Assembly: GCF_000186865.1 (NCBI RefSeq)
Contig: NW_008705563.1
Coordinates: forward strand, 1,461,449-1,525,448
DNA length: 64,000 nucleotides
Origin: Aureococcus anophagefferens
Taxonomy: Eukaryota > Sar > Pelagophyceae > Pelagomonadales > Pelagomonadaceae
Direction: 5' to 3'
The notes under the pieces are model-generated. The model was not told the DNA's origin. It saw nothing but the letters and a program-made list of their open reading frames with translations, and made no database searches. This document shows, one piece after another, positions 37,495 to 46,500 of the stretch (positions are counted from its first letter, which is position 1; each line of letters starts with the position of its first letter). Position numbers and translations under genes: made by a program.

Positions 37495-38379
37495 ATGGAG
37501 GCCGAGCACGCGACGAGCTCCGACGGCGAGGGGGATGGTTCGAGTGTGAATATGGATGAATTCAGGGAAAGTATTCGCGTGGACCGTCAGAATTTCTATT
37601 GCGATTGGTGCATGATGGTCATCCGCAGCAGCGACGACTGGAATGCGAAGGCGCTCGACGAGCATTTCGAGCGCGAAGAAGGTAAAGACGACGACGAGCG
37701 CCACGACCCGAACTATAGCTCTGAGCAATTCGAGGGCATCACGCCGCTCCACATCGCGGCGATGGAGGGCCCCGCGTCCTGCGTCGCGGTGCTGCTCAAT
37801 CACGGCGCGCGCCACGACGTCCGGTGCTACCACGGACGCACGCCGTTGCTCTACGCGGCGCTCAACGGCTGCTTCGACGAGTCGGTCCTGCTCCTCAAGG
37901 CCGGCGCGGACGTCCACGCCCACGACGACCACGGAGACGTGCCGTTCGCGTGGGCCGCGCGATACGGACGCCCGGCCACGGCGAAGCTCCTCCTCCGGCA
38001 CGGCGCGTCGCTCGACGACTTCGACGGCAACGTCTACGACCCCTTCACGGACAACTCTCCCGCGGCGCAGCACCACCGGGAATGCATGGGCGATATTCGC
38101 GCGCTCGTCGAGGGCGTCGGCGCCGCCGGGAGCTACCGCGAGTACGAGCTCCGGGCCCGCGTGCGGCTCCTCGCGCTCCTCGAGCTCTGCGCCGCGGGCC
38201 GCGCGACCCCCGGCTCGCGGTGCCCCGAGGTCCTCCGGCGCCTCTTCCCCGCGCCGGCGACGTCGGGCGGCGCCGCGCGCGGGCGGACCCGCGCGGCCCG
38301 TTTCGCGCACAGCGCCGCGGTCAACGCGCTCCCGAAGGCGCTCCTCTGGGAGGTCCTCGCCTTCTGGCGGAACTTTTAG
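37495..38379 (+). CDS. Ankyrin-repeat protein with N-terminal Cys motif
   Basis: 294 aa. An acidic N-terminus contains FYCDWCMMVI (a possible half zinc site). Three clear ankyrin repeats follow at about residues 80-180 (GITPLHIAAMEGPASCVAVL, GRTPLLYAALNGCFDESVLL, GDVPFAWAARYGRPATAKLL), then a helical C-terminus ending ALLWEVLAFWRNF, reminiscent of a SOCS-box or F-box-like end but not assigned. The N-terminal 100 codons are less GC-biased than the C-terminal part. The start ATG directly follows a palindromic motif. Confidence 0.8.
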   Translation: MEAEHATSSDGEGDGSSVNMDEFRESIRVDRQNFYCDWCMMVIRSSDDWNAKALDEHFEREEGKDDDERHDPNYSSEQFEGITPLHIAAMEGPASCVAVLLNHGARHDVRCYHGRTPLLYAALNGCFDESVLLLKAGADVHAHDDHGDVPFAWAARYGRPATAKLLLRHGASLDDFDGNVYDPFTDNSPAAQHHRECMGDIRALVEGVGAAGSYREYELRARVRLLALLELCAAGRATPGSRCPEVLRRLFPAPATSGGAARGRTRAARFAHSAAVNALPKALLWEVLAFWRNF

Positions 38380-38449
38380 CTCCTCGGCCGCGACCTGGCA
38401 GCCTGGCATTCTCGGACGCGCAGGAGCTACGAAGCTTTTCTTAGATAAC

Positions 38450-39073
38450 TCACCGCCGCCTCTTCTTCTTCTCGGCCCCGGGCGCCGCGCCGGCGGATTT
38501 CCGCTTCGCGGGCGCGGCGGCGGGTTTCCGCGCGGCGGGTTTCGTCCGCTTCGCGGGCGCGGCGGGTTTCCGCGCGGCGGCGGGCGCCGGCGCCGGCGGC
38601 GCGGGGCGCGCCTCCGCGGGCCGCGACGCCGGGGGCGAGTCGAGGCGCAGCGCGAGGCCTACGCGGAAGAGGCGCCACGCGATGACGTCGCCGACGGTCC
38701 GGGACGGCGGCGTGGGTTCCAAATATCTCCCACCGTCCATAAATCTCGCCTCGGCGCCCTGCACGCGCAACATCAGCGGCGCGGGCCCCGCGTAGGCGGC
38801 GTAGGACTCCGTCGGAGAGTCGCGCTCGCCCAGGAGGCACGCGAGCGCGTAGGCGGCCGCGTCCGGGAGCGCGGCGGCGAAGGCGTCGCCGTTCGAGCCC
38901 GACCGCGCGATGGCGCGCGGGTACATCCGCGACCGACCGAGGCTCCGCGCGCGCGCGACGCAGCGCTCGACGGCGGCGGCGGCGAACGCGCGGCGCTCGG
39001 CGTCGTCGCGCCACGTCTCGCCCGTGCGGAAGTCGAAGATGATCGCATTGATCCTTTCAAATAGTCTAAACAT
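38450..39073 (-). CDS. Hypothetical protein with Lys/Ala/Pro-rich tail
   Basis: 207 aa. Residues 1-145 are a globular-looking region (FERINAIIFDFRTGETWRDD, an Ala-rich helical segment, then VGDVIAWRLFRVGLALRL). Residues about 150-207 are a basic low-complexity tail of PAAARKPAAPAKR-type units ending KKKRRR, like histone H1 tails or a strong nuclear localisation signal. No family recognised. The coding potential is supported by GC-rich third positions and a plausible start, but it could be a lineage-specific gene. It is convergent with the ankyrin gene (70 bp between stops). Confidence 0.5.
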   Translation of the reverse strand: MFRLFERINAIIFDFRTGETWRDDAERRAFAAAAVERCVARARSLGRSRMYPRAIARSGSNGDAFAAALPDAAAYALACLLGERDSPTESYAAYAGPAPLMLRVQGAEARFMDGGRYLEPTPPSRTVGDVIAWRLFRVGLALRLDSPPASRPAEARPAPPAPAPAAARKPAAPAKRTKPAARKPAAAPAKRKSAGAAPGAEKKKRRR

Positions 39074-39532
39074 GGCAGCGCGCGCGCGAGGCAGGCAGCT
39101 GCGGCCGAAACGGCGATGCGGCAGCGTTCTGATCAGAGCGCAGGGACTGCCCGGTCGCGGCGCGGCGATGGATTTGTGTTTCAGGCACGATGCAAACTTG
39201 GAAGCACTGGAGCGAGGCGAGACGCGGCGCAGCAGCTCCTAGCCCGCCACTAGCAGCGCCCACCGCTCATCGAAAACCCAAGCTTCTCGGCAGCTCAGAT
39301 CCACCTCGTTTAGCTCTGCAACCAAGATCGAGCATTTGCCGCATTCCGGTCGACCCTGGCCACAGGATGAGCCGTAGCTGGTGTGGATGTAAATGCGGCC
39401 CTTCCGATGAATTGAGGTTGCCCACATTACTGAGTCAGCCACAACAGCATCAAAAGTAACCTGTACTTCCAGGCTGAACGAAACCGCAGAGGAGGATGGG
39501 GGCAGCCTAGAGCAGATCTCTGGAGTAGCCGG
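39074..39532. other. Intergenic region, 459 bp, divergent
   Basis: Upstream of both the hypothetical gene (-) and the RelA/SpoT-TPR gene (+). About 39270-39500 is clearly AT-richer than the flanks. Both strands have short open frames here without recognisable domains. I see no repeat, RNA gene or obvious promoter element. Confidence 0.4.
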
Positions 39533-42454
39533 ATGGGCGCGGGCGCCTCCCTGACCTTTGGCGGCGGGACGCTGAGCGAGCTCGACGCGAAGCAGCAGAT
39601 CGGCGTGTGCTACGACCTCGACGCCGAGGCCGTGTTCCACACCTACGCGGTCAGCGACGACGGCGTGCTCGTCGTGCCCTACGAGCGCTGCGCCGCCTTC
39701 GCTGCCCAGACGAAGCTTCTGGACGGGCGCGTCCTGTTCTGGAACCTGGCCCAGCTCAAGCGGGCGCGCGCGGGGCTCGAGGAAGCCTACGCGGCCTGCT
39801 GCCCGCGGCACCTCTGCGGCGCCGTGGAGGAGACGCGGCCCGCGTCGCCCGCGCGCGACCCGCGGTCGCCGCGGTCGCCGCGGCGCGCGGCCTTCGTCGA
39901 TGAAGGCCCGCGCCAGCGCGCGGCGACGGGCGGCGTCGCGACGACCTGGGACCAGGTCGCCTTCGTCGCGGGCTTCGCGCGCGTCGCGCTGGAGGCCAAG
40001 GTGTCGCGCGCCTTGACCGCGTGCGGCGTCGACGGCGCGTCGTTCCGCTGCGCGGCGCTCAAGGGCGGCGAGCGCGCGCGGCGCAAGGCGGAAGCGGACT
40101 ACCGCGGCTGCGTCTGCGACCTCCTCGACGTCGCGCGCGGCGAGGTCGTCTGCGACGACGAGGCGGCCATGGTCGCGGCCGTCGCGGCGCTCCGCGGCGC
40201 CGCGGACGTCGCCGTCGCGCGCGTCAAGAATTTTTGCGCCCGCCCGCTCTTCAACGGCCACCGCGGCCTGCTCGTCACCGTCGCCGTCGACTGCGACGCG
40301 GCCGGGGGCCGGTCCGCGACGCACTACTGCGAGGTCGCCGTCGTCCACCGGGATCTGAAGGCCGCGGAGCTCCGGCACGGGTCGCGCGCGGCCTACGAGT
40401 TCTTCCGCGCCTACTTTCGCGCGCCGCGGGCCGCCGCGGCGCGGCGCCTCGACGCCCTGCTCGCGCTGCCCGTCGAGGCCGCGGGCTCCGTCGGCGACCT
40501 CGTCGACCGGTTGCTGGAGGAGGACACGGACGTCGACCGCCTCCGCGACGTCGTCGCGCTGCTCGAGACGCTCGACGAGCTCGCCTGCGCGCTCCGCGTC
40601 CGCGAGCGCGTGCTCGAGCTGCTCCGCGCGGGCGGCGGCGACGCGCGGAAGCTCGAGGACGCGGCGCTGGGCATCGCGGGCGAGCTCGAGAAGCTCGGCT
40701 TCGCCTACGCGCTGCGCCGCGCCTACGCGGACGCCGCGCCCTTGGTGGCGCGCGCCGTGGCCATCAAGGAGGCGCACCGCGGCGCCTTCGACGTCACCGT
40801 CGCCGCGCCGGCGCTCCAGCTCAGCGGCATCCGCTACAAGCAGGGCCGCTACGGCGACAGCGAGGATTTGGCGCGGCGCGCGCTCCGCATCTACGAGGAC
40901 GAGTACGGGTGCGACCACGCCTTCGCGATCCCCGCGCTCCGGCGCCTCGCGCTCGCGCTCGAGCGCCGCGCGACCTACGCCGAGGCCGCGGACGTCGCCG
41001 GCCGCCTCCTGGCGTCCCAGGAGCGGCAGCTCGGCAAATGGCACCTCGACGTCGCGGCGACGCTCGAGCTGCTCTCGACGCTCGAGGCGACGATGGGCCG
41101 CCACGAGGCCGCGGTGCCGCGCGCGGAGCGCGAGCTCGCGCTGAAAGAGAAGGTCCTCGGCGGGGACCACCCGACGACGGCGGCCTGCCGCCTGCGCGCG
41201 GCGACGCTCGCCATGGCCGCGGGCGGCCGCGACGGCGCCGCGGCGGCGTCGCTGGAGCGGGCCGCGCGCGACCTCGAGGACGGGCTCGGCGCCGGCCACG
41301 CGCTCGTCGGCGACGCGCTCGTCGCGCTCGGCGAGCTCCACGAGCGGGCCGCGCGCTGGGCGGACGCCGAGGCGTGCTTCGAGCGCGCGCTCGCCGCGCG
41401 CGAGGCGCACTTCGGCCCGGAGTCGCCGCCCGCCGCGGCCCTGCTCGCGTCGCTCGCGGCCGTGCGATGCCGCCACGACGGCGACCGCCGGCGGGCCGCG
41501 CCGCTCTACGAGCGGCTCCTCGCGCTCGGGGAGGCCCGGCTCGGGCCGTCGCACCCGCGGCTCGACGTGCCCCTCATGAATTTCGCCGCGGCCTACGAGG
41601 ACCTGCGGCGCTACGACGACGCGGAGCGGCTCTACCGCCGCGCGCTCGCGCTCCGCGAGGCGCGCGCGGGCGGCGCGCCGTCGCCGGACGTCGCGTCGGC
41701 GCTCAACGGCGTCGCGGCGGCGCTCCGATGCCGGGGGCGCCTCGACGACGCCGAGGCGCTCTTCGCGCGGTCGCTCGCGATCACGGCCGCCGCGAACGCG
41801 GCCGAGGACCCGCCGCCGGGCGCGTCGTCGCCGCGGAGCGCCGTCGCCGCGCCGCTCCGGGGTCTGGCCGCGAATCTCGCGGACCGGGGCGCCTACGGCG
41901 ACGCGGAGGCCCTGCTGCGCCGCGCGCTCAAGTTCGACGAGATGGAGCACGGCGCGGACCACCCGGACACGGTGCCCGCGCTGAGCGCGCTCGTCGACGC
42001 GCTCCTGGACCGCGCGCGGTACCGCGACGCCGAGCCCTACGCGCAGCGCATCCTCGCGATCCGCGAGCGCCGCGCGCCGGGCTCCCGGGACGTCGCCGTC
42101 GCCCTGAACCGCCTCGCCGTCGTCCTCAAGCTCCAGCGCAAGCACGACGCCGCCGACGCGCTCTACGCGCGCTGCTGCGACATTCTGGAAACCCGCGTCG
42201 GCGCGAACAGCCCCGCGTACGCGGCGGCCGTCGCGAACCGCGCGTCGCTCAAGCGCGCGACGGGCGACTTCGACGGCGCGGGCGCCCTCTACGGCGAGGC
42301 GCTGCGCATCTTCGTCGGCGCGCTCGGCGAGGACCACCCGAACGTCGCGGTGACGCGGCGGCACCTCGCGGACAACGCGAAGCTCAGGACGGGCCTCGCG
42401 CCGCGCGACGCCGCCGGCGCGTCCCCCCGCGGCGTCGATCGGACGAGCTCCTAA
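39533..42454 (+). CDS. RelA/SpoT-like domain and kinesin-light-chain-type TPR protein
   Basis: 973 aa. The N-terminus MGAGAS fits an N-myristoylation signal. Residues about 189-303 match the RelA/SpoT nucleotidyltransferase-like region often seen in protist proteins (DYRGCVCDLLDVARGEVVCD; VARVKNFCARPLFNGHRGLL; EVAVVHRDLKAAE). The catalytic residues of a ppGpp synthetase are not evident, so enzyme activity is doubtful. Residues about 370-960 are some 12-13 TPRs of the kinesin-light-chain type, each near 42 residues (repeated DHAFAIPALRRLALALE, GPSHPRLDVPLMNFAAAYED, RYDDAERLYRRALALRE, GEDHPNVAVTRRHLADN). Probably a membrane-anchored protein-interaction scaffold. Its TAA stop overlaps the TAG of the convergent gene. 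Confidence 0.82.
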   Translation: MGAGASLTFGGGTLSELDAKQQIGVCYDLDAEAVFHTYAVSDDGVLVVPYERCAAFAAQTKLLDGRVLFWNLAQLKRARAGLEEAYAACCPRHLCGAVEETRPASPARDPRSPRSPRRAAFVDEGPRQRAATGGVATTWDQVAFVAGFARVALEAKVSRALTACGVDGASFRCAALKGGERARRKAEADYRGCVCDLLDVARGEVVCDDEAAMVAAVAALRGAADVAVARVKNFCARPLFNGHRGLLVTVAVDCDAAGGRSATHYCEVAVVHRDLKAAELRHGSRAAYEFFRAYFRAPRAAAARRLDALLALPVEAAGSVGDLVDRLLEEDTDVDRLRDVVALLETLDELACALRVRERVLELLRAGGGDARKLEDAALGIAGELEKLGFAYALRRAYADAAPLVARAVAIKEAHRGAFDVTVAAPALQLSGIRYKQGRYGDSEDLARRALRIYEDEYGCDHAFAIPALRRLALALERRATYAEAADVAGRLLASQERQLGKWHLDVAATLELLSTLEATMGRHEAAVPRAERELALKEKVLGGDHPTTAACRLRAATLAMAAGGRDGAAAASLERAARDLEDGLGAGHALVGDALVALGELHERAARWADAEACFERALAAREAHFGPESPPAAALLASLAAVRCRHDGDRRRAAPLYERLLALGEARLGPSHPRLDVPLMNFAAAYEDLRRYDDAERLYRRALALREARAGGAPSPDVASALNGVAAALRCRGRLDDAEALFARSLAITAAANAAEDPPPGASSPRSAVAAPLRGLAANLADRGAYGDAEALLRRALKFDEMEHGADHPDTVPALSALVDALLDRARYRDAEPYAQRILAIRERRAPGSRDVAVALNRLAVVLKLQRKHDAADALYARCCDILETRVGANSPAYAAAVANRASLKRATGDFDGAGALYGEALRIFVGALGEDHPNVAVTRRHLADNAKLRTGLAPRDAAGASPRGVDRTSS

Positions 42455-43464
42455 CGCCGGCGGCACGCGTTCTGCCGGTTCGGTTCCGCGGACGCTGATT
42501 CCGAGACGTGCCCCGCGCACGCCAAGCGCAGCGTCGGAAGGGGCGGGAGCGCGCATGTCGCGGCCGCGGCCTCGTCGCCGACGTCGTTCGGGTCCCGGAG
42601 CGAGAGCCGCCGCGGGAGCAGCGCGCGCCAGAGCTCGGCGAGCTCGTCGGGCGTGCGGTGGCGGGCGCCCGGCGGCGCGCGCAGGTCGACGACCTCGGAG
42701 ACGTACGCGGTCCCGAGCGGCGCGAGCGGCGACGCCGTGAAGTGGAGCGAGTCGTAGCCGAGCTTCCGCCCGAGCTCTACCAGAAAGCCGTCGTAGTGGT
42801 CCGGCAGCACGAAGCGGTCCCGGCACTTGAGCCAGGGCTCGCAGGCCGCGCGGCCCATCCGCCGGACGGCCTCGAGCCAGCGCGTCGCGTTGCCGCCGTC
42901 GCAGCGGAGCCGCGCGGCCCGGCAGGGCGCGGCCACGTTCCGGCGCGCCGCCTCCTCGAGGAGCGCGACGGCCATGGCGTTCTTGTAGGGCGCCGACAAC
43001 GTGAGACCGGCGTCGTAGAATATTCCCGTGCCGCGCTGAACCGAGAACCAGACGCCGGGCCCGCTGTCGAAGTAGTCGCGCCAGCTGGTCACGGGGCCGA
43101 CGCGCTCCTTGCCGTCGTAGGCCCAGCGCGACACCTCGAGGAACGTGCGCGACCGCCGCGGCGCGGCCGCGAAGAGCGACCGGACGCAGTCGCGCGGCCG
43201 CGTCGGCGGCGGCAGCCGGTCCACGCGCGCGAGCTCGCCGAGGAACCAGCCGTCGGCGCAGTCGTGCGTCGCGGGGCTCATGACGCGGCCGTGCGCGGGC
43301 GCACCGCGGGCGTAGATGATGTCGATGATCTCGTCCCAGTACCGCATCGCCGTCGCGTTGGTCCACGGTGTTGTTGGGTAGACGCGCCGGAGGTAGTCGA
43401 CGATGGCCTGCGGCTCCGCGGCGGCGAGGCCGAAGAGGAGCAGCAGCGATTGCCTGCGCCTCAT
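42451..43464 (-). CDS. Secreted or ER protein, family not recognised
   Basis: 337 aa. A signal peptide (MRRRQSLLLLFGLAAAEP) is followed by a globular domain with spaced Cys, N-glycosylation sequons (WTNAT, GGNATRW) and a central WFSVQRGTGIFYDAGLTLS followed by a NAMAVALLEEA segment. It reads like a lumenal enzyme or lectin-like fold, but I cannot place it. ATG 43464 is the true start; the codon before it in frame is TTG. The stop codon TAG (42451-42453) shares bases with the TAA of the TPR gene. Confidence 0.65.
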   Translation of the reverse strand: MRRRQSLLLLFGLAAAEPQAIVDYLRRVYPTTPWTNATAMRYWDEIIDIIYARGAPAHGRVMSPATHDCADGWFLGELARVDRLPPPTRPRDCVRSLFAAAPRRSRTFLEVSRWAYDGKERVGPVTSWRDYFDSGPGVWFSVQRGTGIFYDAGLTLSAPYKNAMAVALLEEAARRNVAAPCRAARLRCDGGNATRWLEAVRRMGRAACEPWLKCRDRFVLPDHYDGFLVELGRKLGYDSLHFTASPLAPLGTAYVSEVVDLRAPPGARHRTPDELAELWRALLPRRLSLRDPNDVGDEAAAATCALPPLPTLRLACAGHVSESASAEPNRQNACRRR

Positions 43465-43523
43465 CAACCTATGCGCAGCCCATCACACGGGAATCCATCA
43501 ACGACGGGGGAAACTAACTTCAA

Positions 43524-46500
43524 CTAAACGACGTCCTTATCGGGCCCGGCGCCGGCGTCCGCGTCGTCGAAGTGCGCCCGTCCCTCGTGCTGCCGCGCCG
43601 TGCGGCCCGCGACGGAGGACCGCTTCTGTCGCTTCGACATCTCGACCGCGGCGCCTCGGGCGGACCCGCGCGGCGAGAAGGCCGAGAGGCGCGCCTTCGA
43701 GAAGGGCGAGCGCCGCGCGTCGACCGGGGCGGCCTTCGCCGGCGCCGGCGCGGCGGCCGGTTTCGCGAGGCGCGCGCTCGCGGTCGCGAAGGACTTGAGG
43801 CCGACGACGAAGGCGACGCGGAGCGCGACGAAGACGAAGAAGAGGGAGAGGAGCACGAGGACGAGGCGCGGGATGACGCCGATGCGGGGCTCGAGCGCGA
43901 TCGCGATCGCCGTCGCCGCGCCCCAGACGAAGAGCACGAGCTCCTCGAAGAGCGCCTGCTGGAGCTCGCTCGGGAGCACGATGACGAAGGAGATGAGGAA
44001 GATGGCCACCTCCGTCGGCAGCGACGGCCGCCACCCCTCGTCCGCGAGCGCGCCCGCCACGGGCGCCGCCGCCGCGCCCCGCTCCTCCAGGCGCGCCTCG
44101 CCGAGGCAGTGCCGGCCGATGGCCGTGTGCCGGAGCTCGTCGTGCCACGAGGCCACGAAGAACGTCGACAGCGACGGCAGCCTCGTCTCGAAGGGGAAGC
44201 GGCGGATCGCCGTCGGATCCGCGAATTGCGCGTAGTGCTCCTTGAGCAGGCCCGGCAGCAGCACGCTGAAGAAGGCGACGAAGAGCGTCTCGATGACGCC
44301 GTAGAACAACACAAACGTCAGGCAGAGCTCCAGGAGGAACAGCCGCGTCGCGGGGTTGCCGACGCCCGACGCGTAGGACGCGAGGTAGTAGGCCGCGGCG
44401 GCGACGAGGGCCGCCGCCGCGACCCAGGCGACGAGATAGGCGCCGAGGGACGGCGGCAGCTTCGACGCCTCGTCGTCGTCGGCGTTGCGCTGGATCGACC
44501 GATCGTAGATGAGCTGCTCGGGCCGCGCCCACGCGGCGACGCGCTCGAACTCGTAGAGCTTCGCCGCTCGGAGCGCGACCGTGTCCTCGTCCGTCTTCCC
44601 GACGAGCGCCGCGAGGTCGTCGTCCCACGCCGCCGCGAGCTCGATGTGGGCTCGCACGACCTTCGTCGCCTCGAGGACAAAGGCCGCGCGGTCGTCGCGC
44701 CAGCGCCAGCGCCGCCGGAGCGCGCGCCGCAGGTCGACGAGCTGCGCGGCCAGCGCCGGGTCCGCCGCCGCCGCGATGGCCGCGTCGAGCTCCCCGCAGC
44801 GCGCGACGACGGCGTCGGCGACCGCGGGGCCGACGCGCGCGGCCTCGCCGTCGATCTCCGCGCGGTCGCCTGTGTGGAAACCAAATCTTCAACCCGACTT
44901 CAATGTGAGCGTATTCGAATGTTTTGACACAAGCTCTTCGGCTGGGCTTCGAGAGCTCGACAAGAACAATCGATTCGTCCAAAAATCAGCCGAATCGACT
45001 TCGATTTGACCGAGCTAGCGAATTTCAAAGTTTGGCCCCGACGTCCCAGCTCACTGGTTGATTTCCACACAGCCTGTCGCGCGCCGCGCGCCGGCCGCGC
45101 GTGAGCGACACCCAGAAGATCGCCAGCGTCGACGCGACGCCGTAGGCGTTCTCGCTCGTGCCGCCGACGCGGCGGCGCGCGACGACGGCGTCGCCGGGGA
45201 CCTCGAAGCGTCTCCGCCGCGCGCCCTCGGGCCGCTCCGGCGGCGCGTCGCCGCAGCAGTGCCAGCGCAGCGCCGCGGGGTAGGGCGCGGCGAGGTAGCG
45301 GTCGAAGAGCACGCCGAAGGCCTGGATGACGGGCACGAGCAGCCCCAGCGCGATCGCGAGGCAGACCGTGGACGCGACGGAGCTGACGTCGTCGACGTCG
45401 GGCTCGTGGAACGCGCACGAGCGGCCGCACGCGTCCCAGACGCAGGCGTCGCGCCGGGCGTGGAACGGCGTCTGCCGGTCGAGGCAGGCGCGCTCCGTGC
45501 GGAACCCGTCGCAGCCCGGGTCCGGGAACTCCAGGGAGTTGCCGAGCGCGATGCCCGCGGCGAAGAAGAGGAGCTCGCAGCCCAGCTTCAGGATGCGCGC
45601 GCGCCGGGAGACGACCTCGCCCCGCACGCAGACGATGTTCACGAGCGGGTGGCTCCGCTCGAGGGCCCGGAACAGCGCGTCGAGGGGCTTGCGCTGCTCG
45701 AAGATGTGGCGGTGCCGCTGGCCGTGCATGTACGAGCGCTGGTCGACGTCGAGCCCCGCGGCGCTGTGCGACCGCGCGCGCACCGGCGGCACGAGGCGCG
45801 CGTAGACGTCCGTCAGGGCCGCCGCGACGACGCAGGCCGCGAAGAGGGCCGCGAGGGCGACGAGCATGACGCGCGACCGCCGCGCGTCGACGGGCGCCGC
45901 GAAGACCGCCGCGTAGGCGAGCGCGTCCTCGGCGTCCGCCGCGCGCGCGCCGAAGTCGTAGGGCGCGTCGAGGCTCATGCGGCACGCGCAGGCGCCGTCG
46001 ACCCAGGCGCACGCGTCGTCGACCCAGGCGCCGCCTCGCAGCGCGACGCACGCGGCCTCCGTGCCGCCGCAGCCGAGCGTCACGACCGACGGCGACCCGT
46101 CGCAGGCCGCGGCGACGACGCGGCCGTCGGGGCACGTGTGGTTCACGGCGCCGAGGAAGCCGCAGGGGCACGTCGCGTTCGCCGCGTCGACGATCGCGGG
46201 GCCGAACGTCGCGTTGTACGCGATGCGCACGGTGATCGCCGCGGACGACGGCGTTGGCGCGGTCGGCGCGGGGGAGGTCGGCGCGGGGGACGGCTTGAGA
46301 GCGATCGGCGCGGGGGACGGTTCCGCGGAGCTCGGCGCGGCCGTCGCCGCGCCGCCCCGGCCCAAGACGTGGAGGTGGACCTCGTCGGCGACGTCGTCGT
46401 CGCCGACGTCGATCTTCGCGGCGACGACGTCGACGGTCGCGCCGGCGCCGGCGACGGCGTCCGGGAGCGTCACGGTGGACCCGCGGACCGCGACGTCGCG

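Noticed and set aside
39190..39459. Short open frame in the AT-richer intergenic region
   Set aside because: No domain, no conserved start, and overlaps an equally open frame on the other strand.
39239..43366. Very long open frame on the minus strand (1375 codons) opposite the TPR gene
   Set aside because: Arg/Ala/Leu-dominated composition typical of an antisense shadow of a GC-rich gene. The plus-strand frame has clear TPR periodicity.
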